DNA of 47,482 nt from Neoconidiobolus thromboides FSU 785 (taxonomy: Eukaryota > Entomophthoromycota > Entomophthoromycetes > Entomophthorales > Neoconidiobolaceae), in the NCBI GenBank assembly GCA_025603075.1, contig MU626410.1:1-47482 (forward strand). Reading direction: 5' to 3'. Below the pieces are notes generated by a model that was given only the letters and a program-made list of their open reading frames with translations, was not told the origin of the DNA and ran no database searches. Shown here one piece after another: positions 11,144-22,220 of this stretch. The position numbers were made by a program, and so were the translations under genes. Position 1 is the stretch's first letter. The number at the start of each line of letters is the position of its first letter.

Positions 11144-12660
11144 ATGTCAAACAATAAAATTACCTTATAGCGAAAATGGTGATAGTAAGAACAAAATATT
11201 AATCATAGCTAATGAGCAAGCCAACTCGATCGATTTAAATAATCGACCAAAAGAACTATTAATCAAGAAATAACAAGTGATAAAAGATTAACCGTGGATC
11301 TAGCTACCGACCTCGAGTATTTAAACAACTTGGAGTTTTCCGAGTTTATACAAGGAATAAATCACCTAAATTCATTATCAGTAAGCGAAAGTTATTTATT
11401 AGTAAAAAAAACTACTAGTTGAACCAAAGATAAAGCGGTGAATAACCAAAATTAAAATGTAAGTATCATAGATTATCTAAAAGAAAGAGAGATGATGGCG
11501 GTTTTCTACCTTGTTCCTATAGTATCTCCATTGGCCATGGAATTCATGACCAAAAATTCCTAAAGTCAATGTTAGTAACTGCATGCACAATCATCCTTCT
11601 TTCCTTAATAATGATAAAAAAACATGTAATAGATGATTATAGTATATCTGTTTTAAATGAACAACAGAATAATATTATAGATGTTAATAATCAATCACAA
11701 GAAACTAATAGTCTAGTGGCTACAAACTATGATGATCAAAGTGAACATATAGCCACCAATAAATATCCTTTAAATAATCTTGAGTTTACAGATGTAATAA
11801 AAGCCATGGGCCATATAATATCACTAACATTAAATAAGAACTATTTATTAGTAAAAAAAAATTGAAATCGAAGAAAAGATAACCCACTTTTTCATCAAAC
11901 ATTAAAATGTAAATATTCCAGTAAACCAAGTTTAAATAAAAATAATTTGAATTGCTTGTCATTTCCATATAAAGCCTCCAGTGGTCATAAAATTAAGGGG
12001 AATCTAACATTTAAAGTTACTGTCTTTAAGTTTATCCATAATCATCTACCTGTATTTATCAATAATCTAGAAGAGGGGATGGAGTTGATAAAGGATCCTA
12101 CCAAAAAGCCGATATCATTAGAATACTCAAATGAAGGAAATTTAAAGGGTCACAAAACGTACCACAGTTAGATTCAGAGGACTCAAATACTCAATTTTCT
12201 ATTGAAGAAGCTAAAGATAAATCTAAAAAACAAATTACTAATTCTATTAAGCTTCTATCGATTTCTAATGTTACAAGTAGACATTATGATAAGTTATCGC
12301 CACTAAATAAGTAGCCTCTTATTGCTAGCACATCATTTTTAAAAAATAACCATAGTACAATTATAACATGAAAACAATCAAGATAGCGCTAAGGGTAGAG
12401 CTATATTGTATGAAAGTAATCCAACTAATACTAGTCATATGAGCATTGTATCTAGAAACAATCAAGACAAAAATAATATAACTATATCACTAAATAATAC
12501 CCAAAAAAAGACTGTTATGTAATTATATCACATGAAAATAAGCAAAATAACGACAGTATCATAACTACATATGAAGTTAGTCGAAATAACATTAGCGCAG
12601 CTATATTGCCTGAAAATAATTATAAAAAAGTTCTAAAAAATTCAAACATTAAAAATAGTA
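11144..12660 (+). pseudogene. pseudogene of the Asn-rich double zinc-module protein
   Basis: It starts like the intact neighbour at 13054 (aaatgtcaaacaataaa versus aaatgtcaaataataaa). It then shows matching blocks in order: a first leucine-rich segment near 11310-11410, a first zinc module near 11450-11590 (cysteine and HNH codons visible but shifted in frame), a second segment at 11690-11870 (VATNYDDQSEHIATNKYPLNNLEF), a second module at 11900-12050, and the tail. Early stops (TAG at about 11166) and several frameshifts break it. It is a tandem paralogue in direct orientation, roughly 1.9 kb upstream of the intact copy. Confidence 0.8.
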
Positions 12661-13053
12661 TATTTCAAATTTAAGCTCTTTTTGTGTTTTTTAATAAGTT
12701 TTTTTTAACTTAGACCTTAATCTTTTGTTATATGGAATTTGAACTAATACTCATTTTTATTAACATTTATTTAGCCAAGACATCATTAATGATGACTAAA
12801 ATTATTGTTTTATAGCCAATCAAATCTAACCATCAGTTGGTTTTAAACTAGGCTGTAAATTTAGTATGGTGATGAGTAACAAATTTTATCTCTGATAACT
12901 AATTTAACTTATTTTAAACATATATTACAATATATATAATATAGCCATAAATATTATAAGGTATCATAAACTTACATTTTAACAAACAGTAACCAAAAAT
13001 TGTTCTTTAACTTTTATTTAATAAGTATTTACTGATAAAAATAAACATTTTAA
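12661..13053. other. spacer / 5' flank of the intact zinc-module gene
   Basis: No coding frame. tatatataatat at about 12931-12942 could act as a TATA element but such words are common here. Confidence 0.4.
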
Positions 13054-14709
13054 ATGTCAAATAATAAAGTTAATAGAGAGGATGACAATAAAGATGATAA
13101 CTCATCAACTATAAAAAGTATTCAAGATAATAGAATAAATTCAAATACAGAAGATTCTTATAATCACAATGATAACAATAATGTTAATAAAATATATACA
13201 CAAGATGAACAAACTAAATCAATAGATTCTAATATTCAATCACAAGGAGCTAACGTCTCAAATTTAACAAAAAAACAACCAACTGAAACTTTGACTACAA
13301 AGCTCGAGTATCTCAATAGTTTAGAATATAAGAATTTAGAAAATGGTGTGGATCATCTTGTGTCATTATCATTAAGTGAAGGTTATTTATTAAACAAAGC
13401 AAAATACAAAAGGCTTAAAGATAATAGAATGAGTTATGTAAGATTAAAATGCAGGTTTCATCGATTATCAAAAAGGAAAAAAGGAGATAATAATAATTTT
13501 GTTCCTTGTCCTTATTCAATTTCAATTGGTCATGGTGTTCGTGGTAGAGATGTTTTTAAGGTTAATGTTAGTAATTGTAGCCATAATCATTATTCAATGT
13601 TTAATAAAGATAAAGAGAAGAAAATTGATAATAACAATGCCATTTTAAATAAAGAAAGCAGCGAAAATGAAAACAAAAATACATCAGTTATTAATCAACA
13701 AAATAGTACATCAGATATTGATGCTCAATCACAAAACAATACAACAAATAGTAGTAATCAGCACGAAGAAAACAGCGCAACAGATGATAATAATCAACCA
13801 CGACAGATTAATAGTGTAATATTCACAGTTAATGACAACCAAACTGAGCATATAACTACGAATCAGGATTCCTTGAATAAGCTAGAATTTCCAGATATAA
13901 TCGAAGGTGTCAACCGTATTGTATCATTAGCAGTAAGTGAAGGCTACTTATTAGTCAAAAGTAAAACAGATCGAATAAAAAATAAATCCCTTAATCATCA
14001 AGGATTAAAATGCAAATTTTATCGAAAATCAAGTTTAAATAATGATAATTTAAATTATTTGTCTTGTCCATATAAAATTTCAATCGGCCGTAAAATTAGG
14101 GGAAGTACAACCTATAGAGTAAATGTAATTAATTGTAAACATAATCATCCACCTATGTTTCAAAATGAGATTAAAAAAGAGCTACAAGTTGTAGAGGGTA
14201 TAAGTAATCAATCATCTCTATTACAATATTTGAATAACAGAAAATTTAAAGATATCGATGCAATACTACAATTGAACTCCGAAGACTTAAATCATCAATT
14301 TTCTATTAAAGATGCTAAAGAAAAATTGAAAAAGCTAATCTCAAATACTTTGGATTTACTACCAATTAATAAACTCTTATCGATTTCTGATGTTATTAAT
14401 TCGTATTATGATGAACTATTAAGAGCTAATAATCAAAATCTTTCCAATGGTGCTTTTGCTCTTCAATATGATTCTACAGAATTCGCTATAGAAAACGAAA
14501 ATGAGCAAATTAATACTAGAGATAGAATTTTAGCAATCCTAAATGAACAAGATGGTAATGATATTGGGTCTAGATCGCCTGAAAATAACCAAACCATTAG
14601 TGATACAACTTTGCCATCCAAAATAAGTCAAAATAATACTAATAGTCCAAGTATATTGCATGAAGATAATCCAGAAGAAAGGGTTAAAAAACCAAAACAT
14701 CAGCAATAG
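13054..14709 (+). CDS. Asn-rich protein with two FAR1/WRKY-GCM1-like zinc modules
   Basis: Single exon, 551 residues. Two homologous modules of about 95 residues (about 85-180 and 270-370) each begin with a short helical, leucine-rich segment (NSLEYKNLENGVDHLVSLSL; NKLEFPDIIEGVNRIVSLAV). Each ends in a metal-ligand pattern: C133-x18-C152-x24-H177-x-H179 and C320-x17-C338-x24-H363-x-H365, with an extra Cys two residues before the first His (C175, C361). Conserved words are KC(R/K)F(H/Y)R, CPYxISIG, (F/Y)(K/R)VNVxNCxHNH. The C-x(n)-C-x(n)-H-x-H spacing and HNH ending are those of FAR1/FLYWCH/WRKY-GCM1 DNA-binding folds found in Mutator-derived transcription factors. Linkers and tail are Asn/Gln/Ser-rich. 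No transposase core is present, so a DNA-binding role is likely but the target is unknown. Confidence 0.7.
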   Translation: MSNNKVNREDDNKDDNSSTIKSIQDNRINSNTEDSYNHNDNNNVNKIYTQDEQTKSIDSNIQSQGANVSNLTKKQPTETLTTKLEYLNSLEYKNLENGVDHLVSLSLSEGYLLNKAKYKRLKDNRMSYVRLKCRFHRLSKRKKGDNNNFVPCPYSISIGHGVRGRDVFKVNVSNCSHNHYSMFNKDKEKKIDNNNAILNKESSENENKNTSVINQQNSTSDIDAQSQNNTTNSSNQHEENSATDDNNQPRQINSVIFTVNDNQTEHITTNQDSLNKLEFPDIIEGVNRIVSLAVSEGYLLVKSKTDRIKNKSLNHQGLKCKFYRKSSLNNDNLNYLSCPYKISIGRKIRGSTTYRVNVINCKHNHPPMFQNEIKKELQVVEGISNQSSLLQYLNNRKFKDIDAILQLNSEDLNHQFSIKDAKEKLKKLISNTLDLLPINKLLSISDVINSYYDELLRANNQNLSNGAFALQYDSTEFAIENENEQINTRDRILAILNEQDGNDIGSRSPENNQTISDTTLPSKISQNNTNSPSILHEDNPEERVKKPKHQQ

Positions 14710-15065
14710 TGATTATATCTCATTCTATCCTTTTCATCTCTTTTTTAATAAACGCGAATTACACTTATTTTTAATATTATATTTATTTTTAATTTAGTTC
14801 AAAATTTACAGTAAAATTAGTTAACCATATTAAAAATAAATTGAAAAATGATATTACCTAAACTTGGAAAATGAGGTCATTATTTGAAAGATTTCGAAGG
14901 AGATATTCAAAATCAATTCAAGCCACTTTTTAATCAAAAATTAATTGTTAACTATCACTTTTAAATTTTTTATTATAAAAAAAGCCACTCATTTCACTAT
15001 AATTAACATATAACAAGTATAGTCAATAAAAAAACAAATAAAAGAAGAAGTAGGACGATCCAAAT
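14710..15065. other. intergenic spacer
   Basis: 356 nt of AT-rich DNA between two plus-strand genes; no feature recognised beyond presumed 3' and 5' untranslated sequence. Confidence 0.5.
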
Positions 15066-18046
15066 ATGGACAATAGCAATTTAAATTACTTTAGTATAAG
15101 TCCACCATTAACCAAAAGAAATTCTCAATATGAATTAAAAACAATTAAAAGTAAAACAATAGTAAAAATACCTTATTCAAACCTAAGTAACATGTATACA
15201 AATCATGAAGAAAATCCAATAAAATCTCCACCAAATGCCTTATTAAGTCCTATGAAACCCAGTACTTATCCATTAATGCAACAAGCTTTATTTAATAAAC
15301 ACAATTTTTATAATTTAGAAGATAGTTCGGGGAAATTGTACAATTATTTAAACAATAATATATTACAACAAAAACAGCAACAGTCATTAAAAGAAGAAAG
15401 GGAAGAAAGGTTACAAGTGTTAAAGAAACTAGGTAGTACTAATAATCATAGAGTAAGAGCTATGTCTCATTCTAATTCCTATCCGCCAAATTCACCAAAG
15501 AGATTAATGTTATTGTTACAATCGAATACTACCAGTAGTCAACCAAAATTATTGTCCGAAGAACCAGAGGAGTACTCATATACTAATTCAGGAACAAAAA
15601 GTCCACCATCAATAGAATTAACACAAACCTTCTCTCAAGCTTTATCCACAGATAAAAATCATTTGAATGTTCAAACAGGAAATCGACCTGGAAGTGGCAT
15701 AGTTAAACCAATCAAATTCAATGAAAAATTCACTATAACAATATTAAATGTAAATCACAATCGACCATTAAATCCAAGTTATGTGGTAGTTACTTTTGGT
15801 GATAAAATTTATCAAACTCCTTTAAGTAAAGAAAAGAATGGAAATTGGAATTGTACTTTCGAGTTTGAAGTTTCTTATCATTATCAATTATTTGGTACTT
15901 GTCAGGTAAATGACAGTTGTTAAGGATTTATTGTAATGAAATTAATTGACCTTGTTCCTTTAGTTAGATTTATATGAATATACTTGGCTTATACCCGACA
16001 GTCATAAAGGTAGAGCAGAAATAAGATTAGCTACTTTAGATGGATTTCCAGAAAGTTTTAAAAAGTAAATAACTAATAATAATATAAAATGTAATTAATA
16101 ATTAACAATAATAATTTTAGTTATTATGAATTATATGATCGAAAATATTCACTTGGAACAATATCTGAATTAGCAAGACGTACTAAATTAACTCAAAATT
16201 TAGGGGCAATTCAAGTCAAAATTAATTATCGATTTATGAAACCAAGCAGCAGAAAGGATTATTTAAAATTCAGTAGTCAACATAATAATAATAATCAATT
16301 CAGTTCAATCGAACGAGAGAGTATAAAAGAAGAAGACAATAATATTGATAATAATACTAATAATGAAGAAAATAATGAAATTGAAATTGATACTAAAGAT
16401 ATTGAAAGTGAAAGACAATTACACGAAGTTTTAATAAACCCATTGATTAAAGAAAATTTTAACAAAATTGAAGAGGACGATAACAATAATAATAAAGATC
16501 CTTATTCATATGGTAAAGTATCTCTAATTTCTGGAGATTCTGATTCTATTCACGATCAATTGTTAAATAATGATGATGATGAAGGTATGTTTAATTTTGT
16601 AGGTTCTTATATTTTATCTAAAGGTACTAGAGCAGTACTGAAGGGTATAACTAGAGTTTATTTGGCGTTTGTAAGTTTGTATTATAATATGTTATAATAT
16701 ATTTATTAATATTCTATTTTCAGAATCAAGGTTTAGAATTAAAATATATTGAATTTTTCAATGGTATATTGTTATTAGAAAAATATTATTTGAAAGAAAC
16801 AGAATTATTGTCACAAAAAGAAGAATGTGTATCGGACTCGAGTTTGTTAATTACCAATTTTTCTAAAGTGAAGGAAGCCAATTATTTTTATAAATATGCT
16901 TTAGCAGCTTACGGTTGGCGAGGTTTAGTATTTTTTTCCAAAATAACGCCTTTAACAGCAGGACAAATAATGACAGACCATGGGGCAATTAAAGAATATT
17001 TAAAATTAAATGATAATTTATTATTAGGCTATGAATTTCGATCTAATGAATTATTTCAACCTACTTATTTTATTGCTTTGGATCAAATTACTCAATCTCT
17101 AGTTATTAGTATTAGAGGAACTATGGTAATTTTATTGCTTATTGTTATTATATTATACATTCTATCCCATTAAGTTATTTTATTTATTGTTTATTATTAG
17201 AGTGTTTTAGATACTTTGACAGATTTAGTATGTGAATACCAACCTTGGCGAGGTGGATTAGTCCATTCAGGTATTTTAGCTGTAGCCCAAAGTTTAATGA
17301 AAAACGTAATTCCTAGTGTGATGGCACATGCAATACAACATCAAGTACGAAAGATCTATCTAGTCGGTCATTCGTTAGGTGGGGCCACTGCTTCATTATT
17401 AACAATGATGTTAATAGATCATTTACATGAATTTCGACTACCTAAACCAGAATTTGAACTAAGATGCTTTGCTTTTGGACCACCACCTTCCTTTTCCTTA
17501 AATTTAGCTAAATCAGAAAGATATTTACCTTATATTCATACCTTTGTGGTACAAAATGATATTATTCCTAGATTATCTTATGGTGCTATGATGGATTTTA
17601 AAGCTGCAGTTTTGGCAGCAACAGAAGTTATTAATGAACATAATCCATCAGTATTGTCAATGGAAAGGTTTACTTCGATGTTTCAAACCTCAGAAGAAGC
17701 TAAAAAACAATTAGAATTGAAATTTGAGATATTAGATAAAGCTTTGAAGCATCAATTAAAAGTGGAACAGCTAAATCCTAAATTATATTTAGCAGGGAAA
17801 ATTTATCATCTAAAGTCAAAAGATAAATTAGTTACTCCATTTGATAAGTTAAACAATGGCAGTAAAGAGAAACAAAAGAAAAAAATATTTTATTATTGTT
17901 TTTCCGAAGAGGCAGATAACTTTTTGGGGATTAAAGTTAATTCGTCGATGCTTCTAGATCATTTACCTTCCGCTTATGATTTTGCTTTGGAACAAGCTCA
18001 AGATCTGATTGATCAATTGGCCGACTTTGCTGATACTAAACTTTAA
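15066..18046 (+). CDS. C2-like / class-3 lipase protein, sn-1 diacylglycerol lipase-like
   Basis: Five exons: 15066-15905, 15964-16064, 16121-16670, 16724-17125, 17201-18046; 912 residues, all phases consistent. Residues 1-215 are low-complexity. About 217-340 form a beta-rich C2-like domain (KFTITILNVN ... YVVVTFGDKIYQT ... AEIRLATLDGF ... GAIQVKINYRF). About 345-480 is an acidic Asn/Glu-rich insert. The alpha/beta-hydrolase core follows: VISIRGTM (oxyanion side), LVGHSLGGA with nucleophile S689, FVVQNDIIPRLS with D751, LLDHLPSAYD with H885. GHSLGGAT and the NDIIPRLS/DHLP contexts match eukaryotic diacylglycerol lipases, which cleave the sn-1 chain of diacylglycerol. Unlike animal DAGL there are no four N-terminal membrane spans; the C2-like domain probably gives membrane targeting. 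Confidence 0.85.
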
Positions 18047-18319
18047 ATAAGGGTGATTTTAGTGTAATTAGGTTTATTATATTTTAGAATGTAATTTGTA
18101 CATGTATTATTTTTTATAGTTAACTAATTTTATCAAATTCAATTAAATTATATGAATCTTTATATTTATTAATTTAATCCTTTTTATATAATAAAAAACA
18201 ATTTGAATCAAAATAGTATAAAAAGGTTGCTATTACTTTCATATAATTACTAACAATACCTAGTCTCTAAAAAACCTTTCTACTTTATTTTATTATAATA
18301 TAATATTCCTATTATCCCT

Positions 18320-18931
18320 TCATGATGAACAACATTTTTTTACTTGTCTATTATTTGTTTTTTTTTGACGTATAGTATCATTATCATTAATTTCATGACC
18401 TTCATTTAAGTTTAATTCTATATTTAAAAAAAAATTAGTAATCTATCTCTTTTTTAAAATTTACTATTTGATAAAAATAATAAAAATAATAAAAATATGA
18501 ACTTACTATAACTTGCACCTTCTTTAGATTTAACTGCTTGCACTACATTTCTTTCTAATATTTTGGCTACTTCTTTGGCGTATTGGATGGACTTTTGGTG
18601 AGAATAGATTAAATAAAAGATTAATTCAAATGTTTTTATTAATAATAAATGGATATGGAACTTACCTTGTTTATTGTATCTTCATTTGTTTCATTTCTAT
18701 ATAACTCAAACTCACTTCGTGTCTTCAAATGAGCAGCTATTTTAGAAGATTAATTCAATTCAAATTACAATCCATCATATCAATATTAAAACTACCTTTT
18801 AACGTTGGCAAATCACCTGGATAAGCAAAAGTTAATAAATTTGAAAAGCTTTGGGATTGTATTTTACCTTTAAAGCAAGTACGTTGTACTTTGAGTAAAT
18901 AGCGATAAACTTGAATGGCTTTTGGGTTCAT
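18320..18931 (-). CDS. MZM1: LYR-motif protein LYRM7/MZM1, complex III assembly factor
   Basis: Five exons on the minus strand: 18931-18868, 18816-18796, 18736-18666, 18591-18507, 18417-18320; 112 residues, all junctions in phase. The start MNPKAIQVYRYLLKVQ carries the LYR-family helix (here VYR). FKGDLPTLKAAHLKTRSEFE spans two introns. YAKEVAKILERNVVQ and YKLNLNEGHEINDNDTI are close to the fungal Mzm1 signature. Known members act in the mitochondrial matrix, holding the Rieske Fe-S protein before its insertion into the cytochrome bc1 complex. The first exon is followed by a 51-nt intron that is also an open frame, so skipping that splice would give an alternative protein; the family match favours splicing. 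Confidence 0.83.
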
Positions 18932-19189
18932 TTAAAAAACAAGGATAGAAGCTAATTTTTGGATTAAACTGAATTTTAAAGTAAAATTCGAGTTTAAAAT
19001 AAAACTAAAAATTGAAAAAATCCTTCTATGATCATATCTACAATTAATTAATATTAAACTAAAATCAACAAATAAAACATTGTTGGAAAAACTATTCTTT
19101 TTTAATTTATAATATATTTTTATTTTTTAATATAAATCATCAATTTCAATCTCTCATAACCCTATTCCTCAATTCGCTTTACTAGAATT

Positions 19190-19478
19190 CTATTTCTTCT
19201 TTTCAGTTTGGTGGTCTATATCTAAATCAAACAGCTCTTTCCCATCTTTAACAGGAAATTTCTGTTCTAATTTATCTGATACAAAAGTACCTAATAATGC
19301 TATGCTAATACCAGCTAAAAAAATTAAATAATTAAAATTAATATTTTAATGAATAATAACATTTACTTAATCCTATAACCAACCTCGTTCTCTTTGGTAA
19401 TGACGTAAATGATTGAAATATACTTTTACTTTTCTTTGTTGATGGTGGGGGATTGATAGATTGCTTGTATAAGGCCAT
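19190..19478 (-). CDS. 78-residue single-span membrane protein, probably mitochondrial
   Basis: Two exons, 19478-19367 and 19314-19190, joined over a 52-nt intron. The N half is basic and Ser/Pro-rich (MALYKQSINPPPSTKKSK). One span, about residues 37-52 (RLVIGLTGISIALLGTFV), crosses the splice site, followed by an acidic-basic tail ending EKKK. A longer overlapping frame starting at 19588 is not used because the splice phase selects the frame from 19478. I do not recognise the family. Size, basic N terminus, one span and a head-to-head position with mitochondrial EF-P suggest an inner-membrane assembly or accessory protein; this is inference. Confidence 0.65.
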
Positions 19479-19635
19479 GATTGTTTTTTCTGTAATAAAG
19501 AATGAATAAAATGTTTTTGAAACTGAAAAATTGAAAAGCTTAAAATGGGTTGTATTTTTTCTAGAATATAATTAGTCATCAAAGTCAACTTTAAATTGAG
19601 ATTTCAATTACTTTTTTAGTTCTTCATCTTTTTAT
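19479..19635. promoter_or_regulatory. shared bidirectional promoter region
   Basis: Only 157 nt separate the divergent starts of the small membrane protein (19478, minus) and mitochondrial EF-P (19636, plus), so both promoters must overlap here. No clear TATA element seen. Confidence 0.45.
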
Positions 19636-20537
19636 ATGATGTTCCTTCAACGCACCAAATCGACATTACAAAGTTTAAAACAAACAGTAAATTAATATTA
19701 AGTATAAATAGAACAGGTATTTTAACCCTTAAACTCAGCCCATAATAACCAAAGGGATATCATTGAATCCTAATATATTATTTGTACGGGGAGAGAAAAC
19801 TGATGTCAATAGTTTAAAGCAAGGTATGTTTGTTGAATATGAAAATAAATTATGGAATATATTACATAAAGAGCATGCTATTTCTGGTAGAGGCTCAGCT
19901 AAGATAAAGGTAAGTTATTATTAAATTAATATTTTTGAAAAAAATATGAACTGAGTTATTTTTTTAAAATTAGCTTGAACTTTCTTTAGTTACTGGTAAC
20001 TTAAAAAAAGTAGAAAGATTTAAACCTGGGGATACTTTGGACGGTAAGGAGAAAATATTGATGATTATTATGATATTCATTTTTCACATTATAAATAGTG
20101 AAAACAGTCAAACCTGAACTTTATCAATATTTATATTCGGATGGGGAAGAAGTGCACTTATTACATCCAGAAACGTATGATCAAATCTCATTACCAGAAG
20201 CAAGTTTTTCAGGCAATGAACGTGGTAAATTGTTTTTAGAAGGTAATAAAAAAAACTCAATTATAACTTAATACTTGGTAATAATGAAACCTGTACAGAT
20301 GGTATGAACGTATATGTTGATGCTTTAGAAGGAGAAACTCCAATTTCTTTTCGCTTACCAGAAAATTATAAATATGAAGTAGTGTCTGTTGATATTAAAA
20401 AACAAGCCTCTAGAGGGGTATCAAATTGTCCAGCTACCCTTAAAAATGGCGTTACTTTAACTGTACCTGAATTCGTTAAACCAGGTGATTTTATTATTGT
20501 AGACTTACTTAACTTAAAGTATAAAGAAAGAGCTTAA
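19636..20537 (+). CDS. mitochondrial translation elongation factor P (EF-P)
   Basis: Five exons: 19636-19686, 19739-19909, 19974-20043, 20099-20242, 20299-20537; 224 residues, all phases consistent. MMFLQRTKSTLQSLKQT is an Arg/Ser/Thr-rich leader in its own exon, as for a mitochondrial protein. The KOW-like N domain (SLKQGMFVEYENKLWNI ... KIKLELSLVTG) is followed by two OB domains (QYLYSDGEEVHLLHPETYDQI; GMNVYVDALEGETPISFRLP). The C-terminal words VTLTVPEFVKPGDFIIVD are typical of EF-P. The loop that reaches the peptidyl-transferase centre reads SGRGSA with R68 at the tip, where many bacteria have Lys. EF-P relieves ribosome stalling at proline stretches; here presumably on mitoribosomes. An ATG at 19639 is an equal start candidate. 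Confidence 0.9.
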
Positions 20538-20833
20538 AGGGATTTTTGTAAAAAAACCGTGGTGAATAAACTAGATGAACTAATATTGTTTTATTCATCA
20601 TTATAATATGCTATTAAATAGCTTGAATATGTTAAAATTATGTAATAGTTTTTTCAACATAACTAATACTAGTTAGTTTCAAATTTTAATAGTGTAATAA
20701 AATATGGGGCTTTGATAATATTTACTTTACTGTAGCATTAACTTAAAAGGTCAAAAATCGATATATATATTGATTAGCTTTATATTTATTTAAAAAGCAA
20801 TTTAGTTTTTATTTTTGATAACATTTGGTAATA

Positions 20834-22220
20834 TCAGTCTTTGCAGTCGCCAATTCCACCAGGGTATATAGAGTATCCTAAAAACAATTACTAATAGATT
20901 CAAATGCCTAATAACTATTATTTACTAGCTTCACTTTCTGGCATATCTGGAGAATCATAAATCTTTACTATTCTTTCCTCTCCTTTTCCTTTTCTTAAAC
21001 TTAATCTGGTAGTTGAACTAATAATGATCAGTATTTATCTATTATCTTAGTTCATTTATTTACGCATGTGCTAGAATATGACCTCCAACCGGTTTTTTGG
21101 GATCTGATGTAAACATCATAGTCGCACCAGGATCAGAAGTCATCTACTAATAGTTAGATTATTTATAAAGGCATCATTATAATAACTTGATTTGTAATGA
21201 ATACAGCAAGATTGAACTCTTCGGATATTTTAATTAACCTTGACAAAAAATAATTCAGTTTTTGTTGTCTTTCTCCAAGTTCACCACGACCAGAAAAGTC
21301 AGTTCGAAACAGGGCTATAACAGAATCAACAATCTAACAATGTGTTATTTTGATTTTATATTTATTAACTACTAATAGCTTAAAAGATCTCTCTTCAATA
21401 AACCTTGCTACTAAATCCGATAATAGATCTATTTGATGTTCTGAATTATAAGCCCTAGCAAAGGTTATATTATCTAAAACTGCGTCTGGATCAAGATCAA
21501 ATCTTTCTGCTATTTCTTTAATCCTTTCTGGCCTAAATGTTCCTTCGGTATCAATATAAGCAGCTTTCCCACTTGCACCTCCTACTGATAATGGGAGCTG
21601 ACAAGTTACACAAAGGGTATGGGCTATTTGAGTCTTACCAGTTCTAAATTCACCAAATGCTTCAGTTATCGACATGGATTGAATACCACCTATATATTAT
21701 TATAATTCGACTTTTTAATCAAGTTATTTCATTACCCCCTAATAACACATCAAAGTCCTTACAGCCAGTAGTGATTCTTAATATTGATTTTCTTTTTAAC
21801 AAGAAATCTGAAGCAGATATGAAGCTACAGTTCTAAAAAGTTAGTTGAGATTGAACCATAGTTAGTGAGTTTACAAGGATTTTAGATGCTGCTTCTTTAA
21901 TTTTGTCAACTTTTAGCTCAGCCAAACCTTTTATTTTACACAAGTTTCGTTTTGTTGTCATTTGAACAGCCTATTAGGATTATATATAGAAAGATAGATA
22001 AAAAATATTTACTTTAATTGTACATATTCCATTAGATTTTAATTTGGAAATATCTGAACTGTTAATTCCATGGGATTGTAGTTCATCTATCTCAATCAAC
22101 GTGATATCCTATGATTATCAGGATTATTTACTAAGTTAGTAGTATTATTACTTCAGTTGACTGCTCCTCTTCAACCTCAAATTGAGTAGCTACACTTTTT
22201 TCTCTTTCTGAAGTTGCCAT
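20834..22220 (-). CDS. DMC1: meiotic recombinase DMC1 (RecA/RAD51 family)
   Basis: Nine exons: 22220-22152, 22108-22013, 21970-21875, 21832-21736, 21689-21373, 21333-21187, 21143-21064, 21017-20926, 20877-20834; 345 residues, lengths sum to whole codons. The N-terminal HhH region reads [23 protein letters not shown] ... [15 protein letters not shown], closer to DMC1 than to RAD51. Walker A is GEFRTGKT (G132-T139, K138); Walker B ends LLIVD (D228), split by an intron. Other landmarks: [61 protein letters not shown], and the end GGIGDCKD. It forms filaments on single-stranded DNA and drives strand exchange between homologues in meiosis. RAD51 is the alternative assignment; the N-terminal wording and ITNQMTSDPG favour DMC1. 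Confidence 0.88.

Noticed and set aside
16295-16486. Ser/Leu-rich minus-strand frame
   Set aside because: Antisense to the Asn/Glu-rich insert of the lipase gene.
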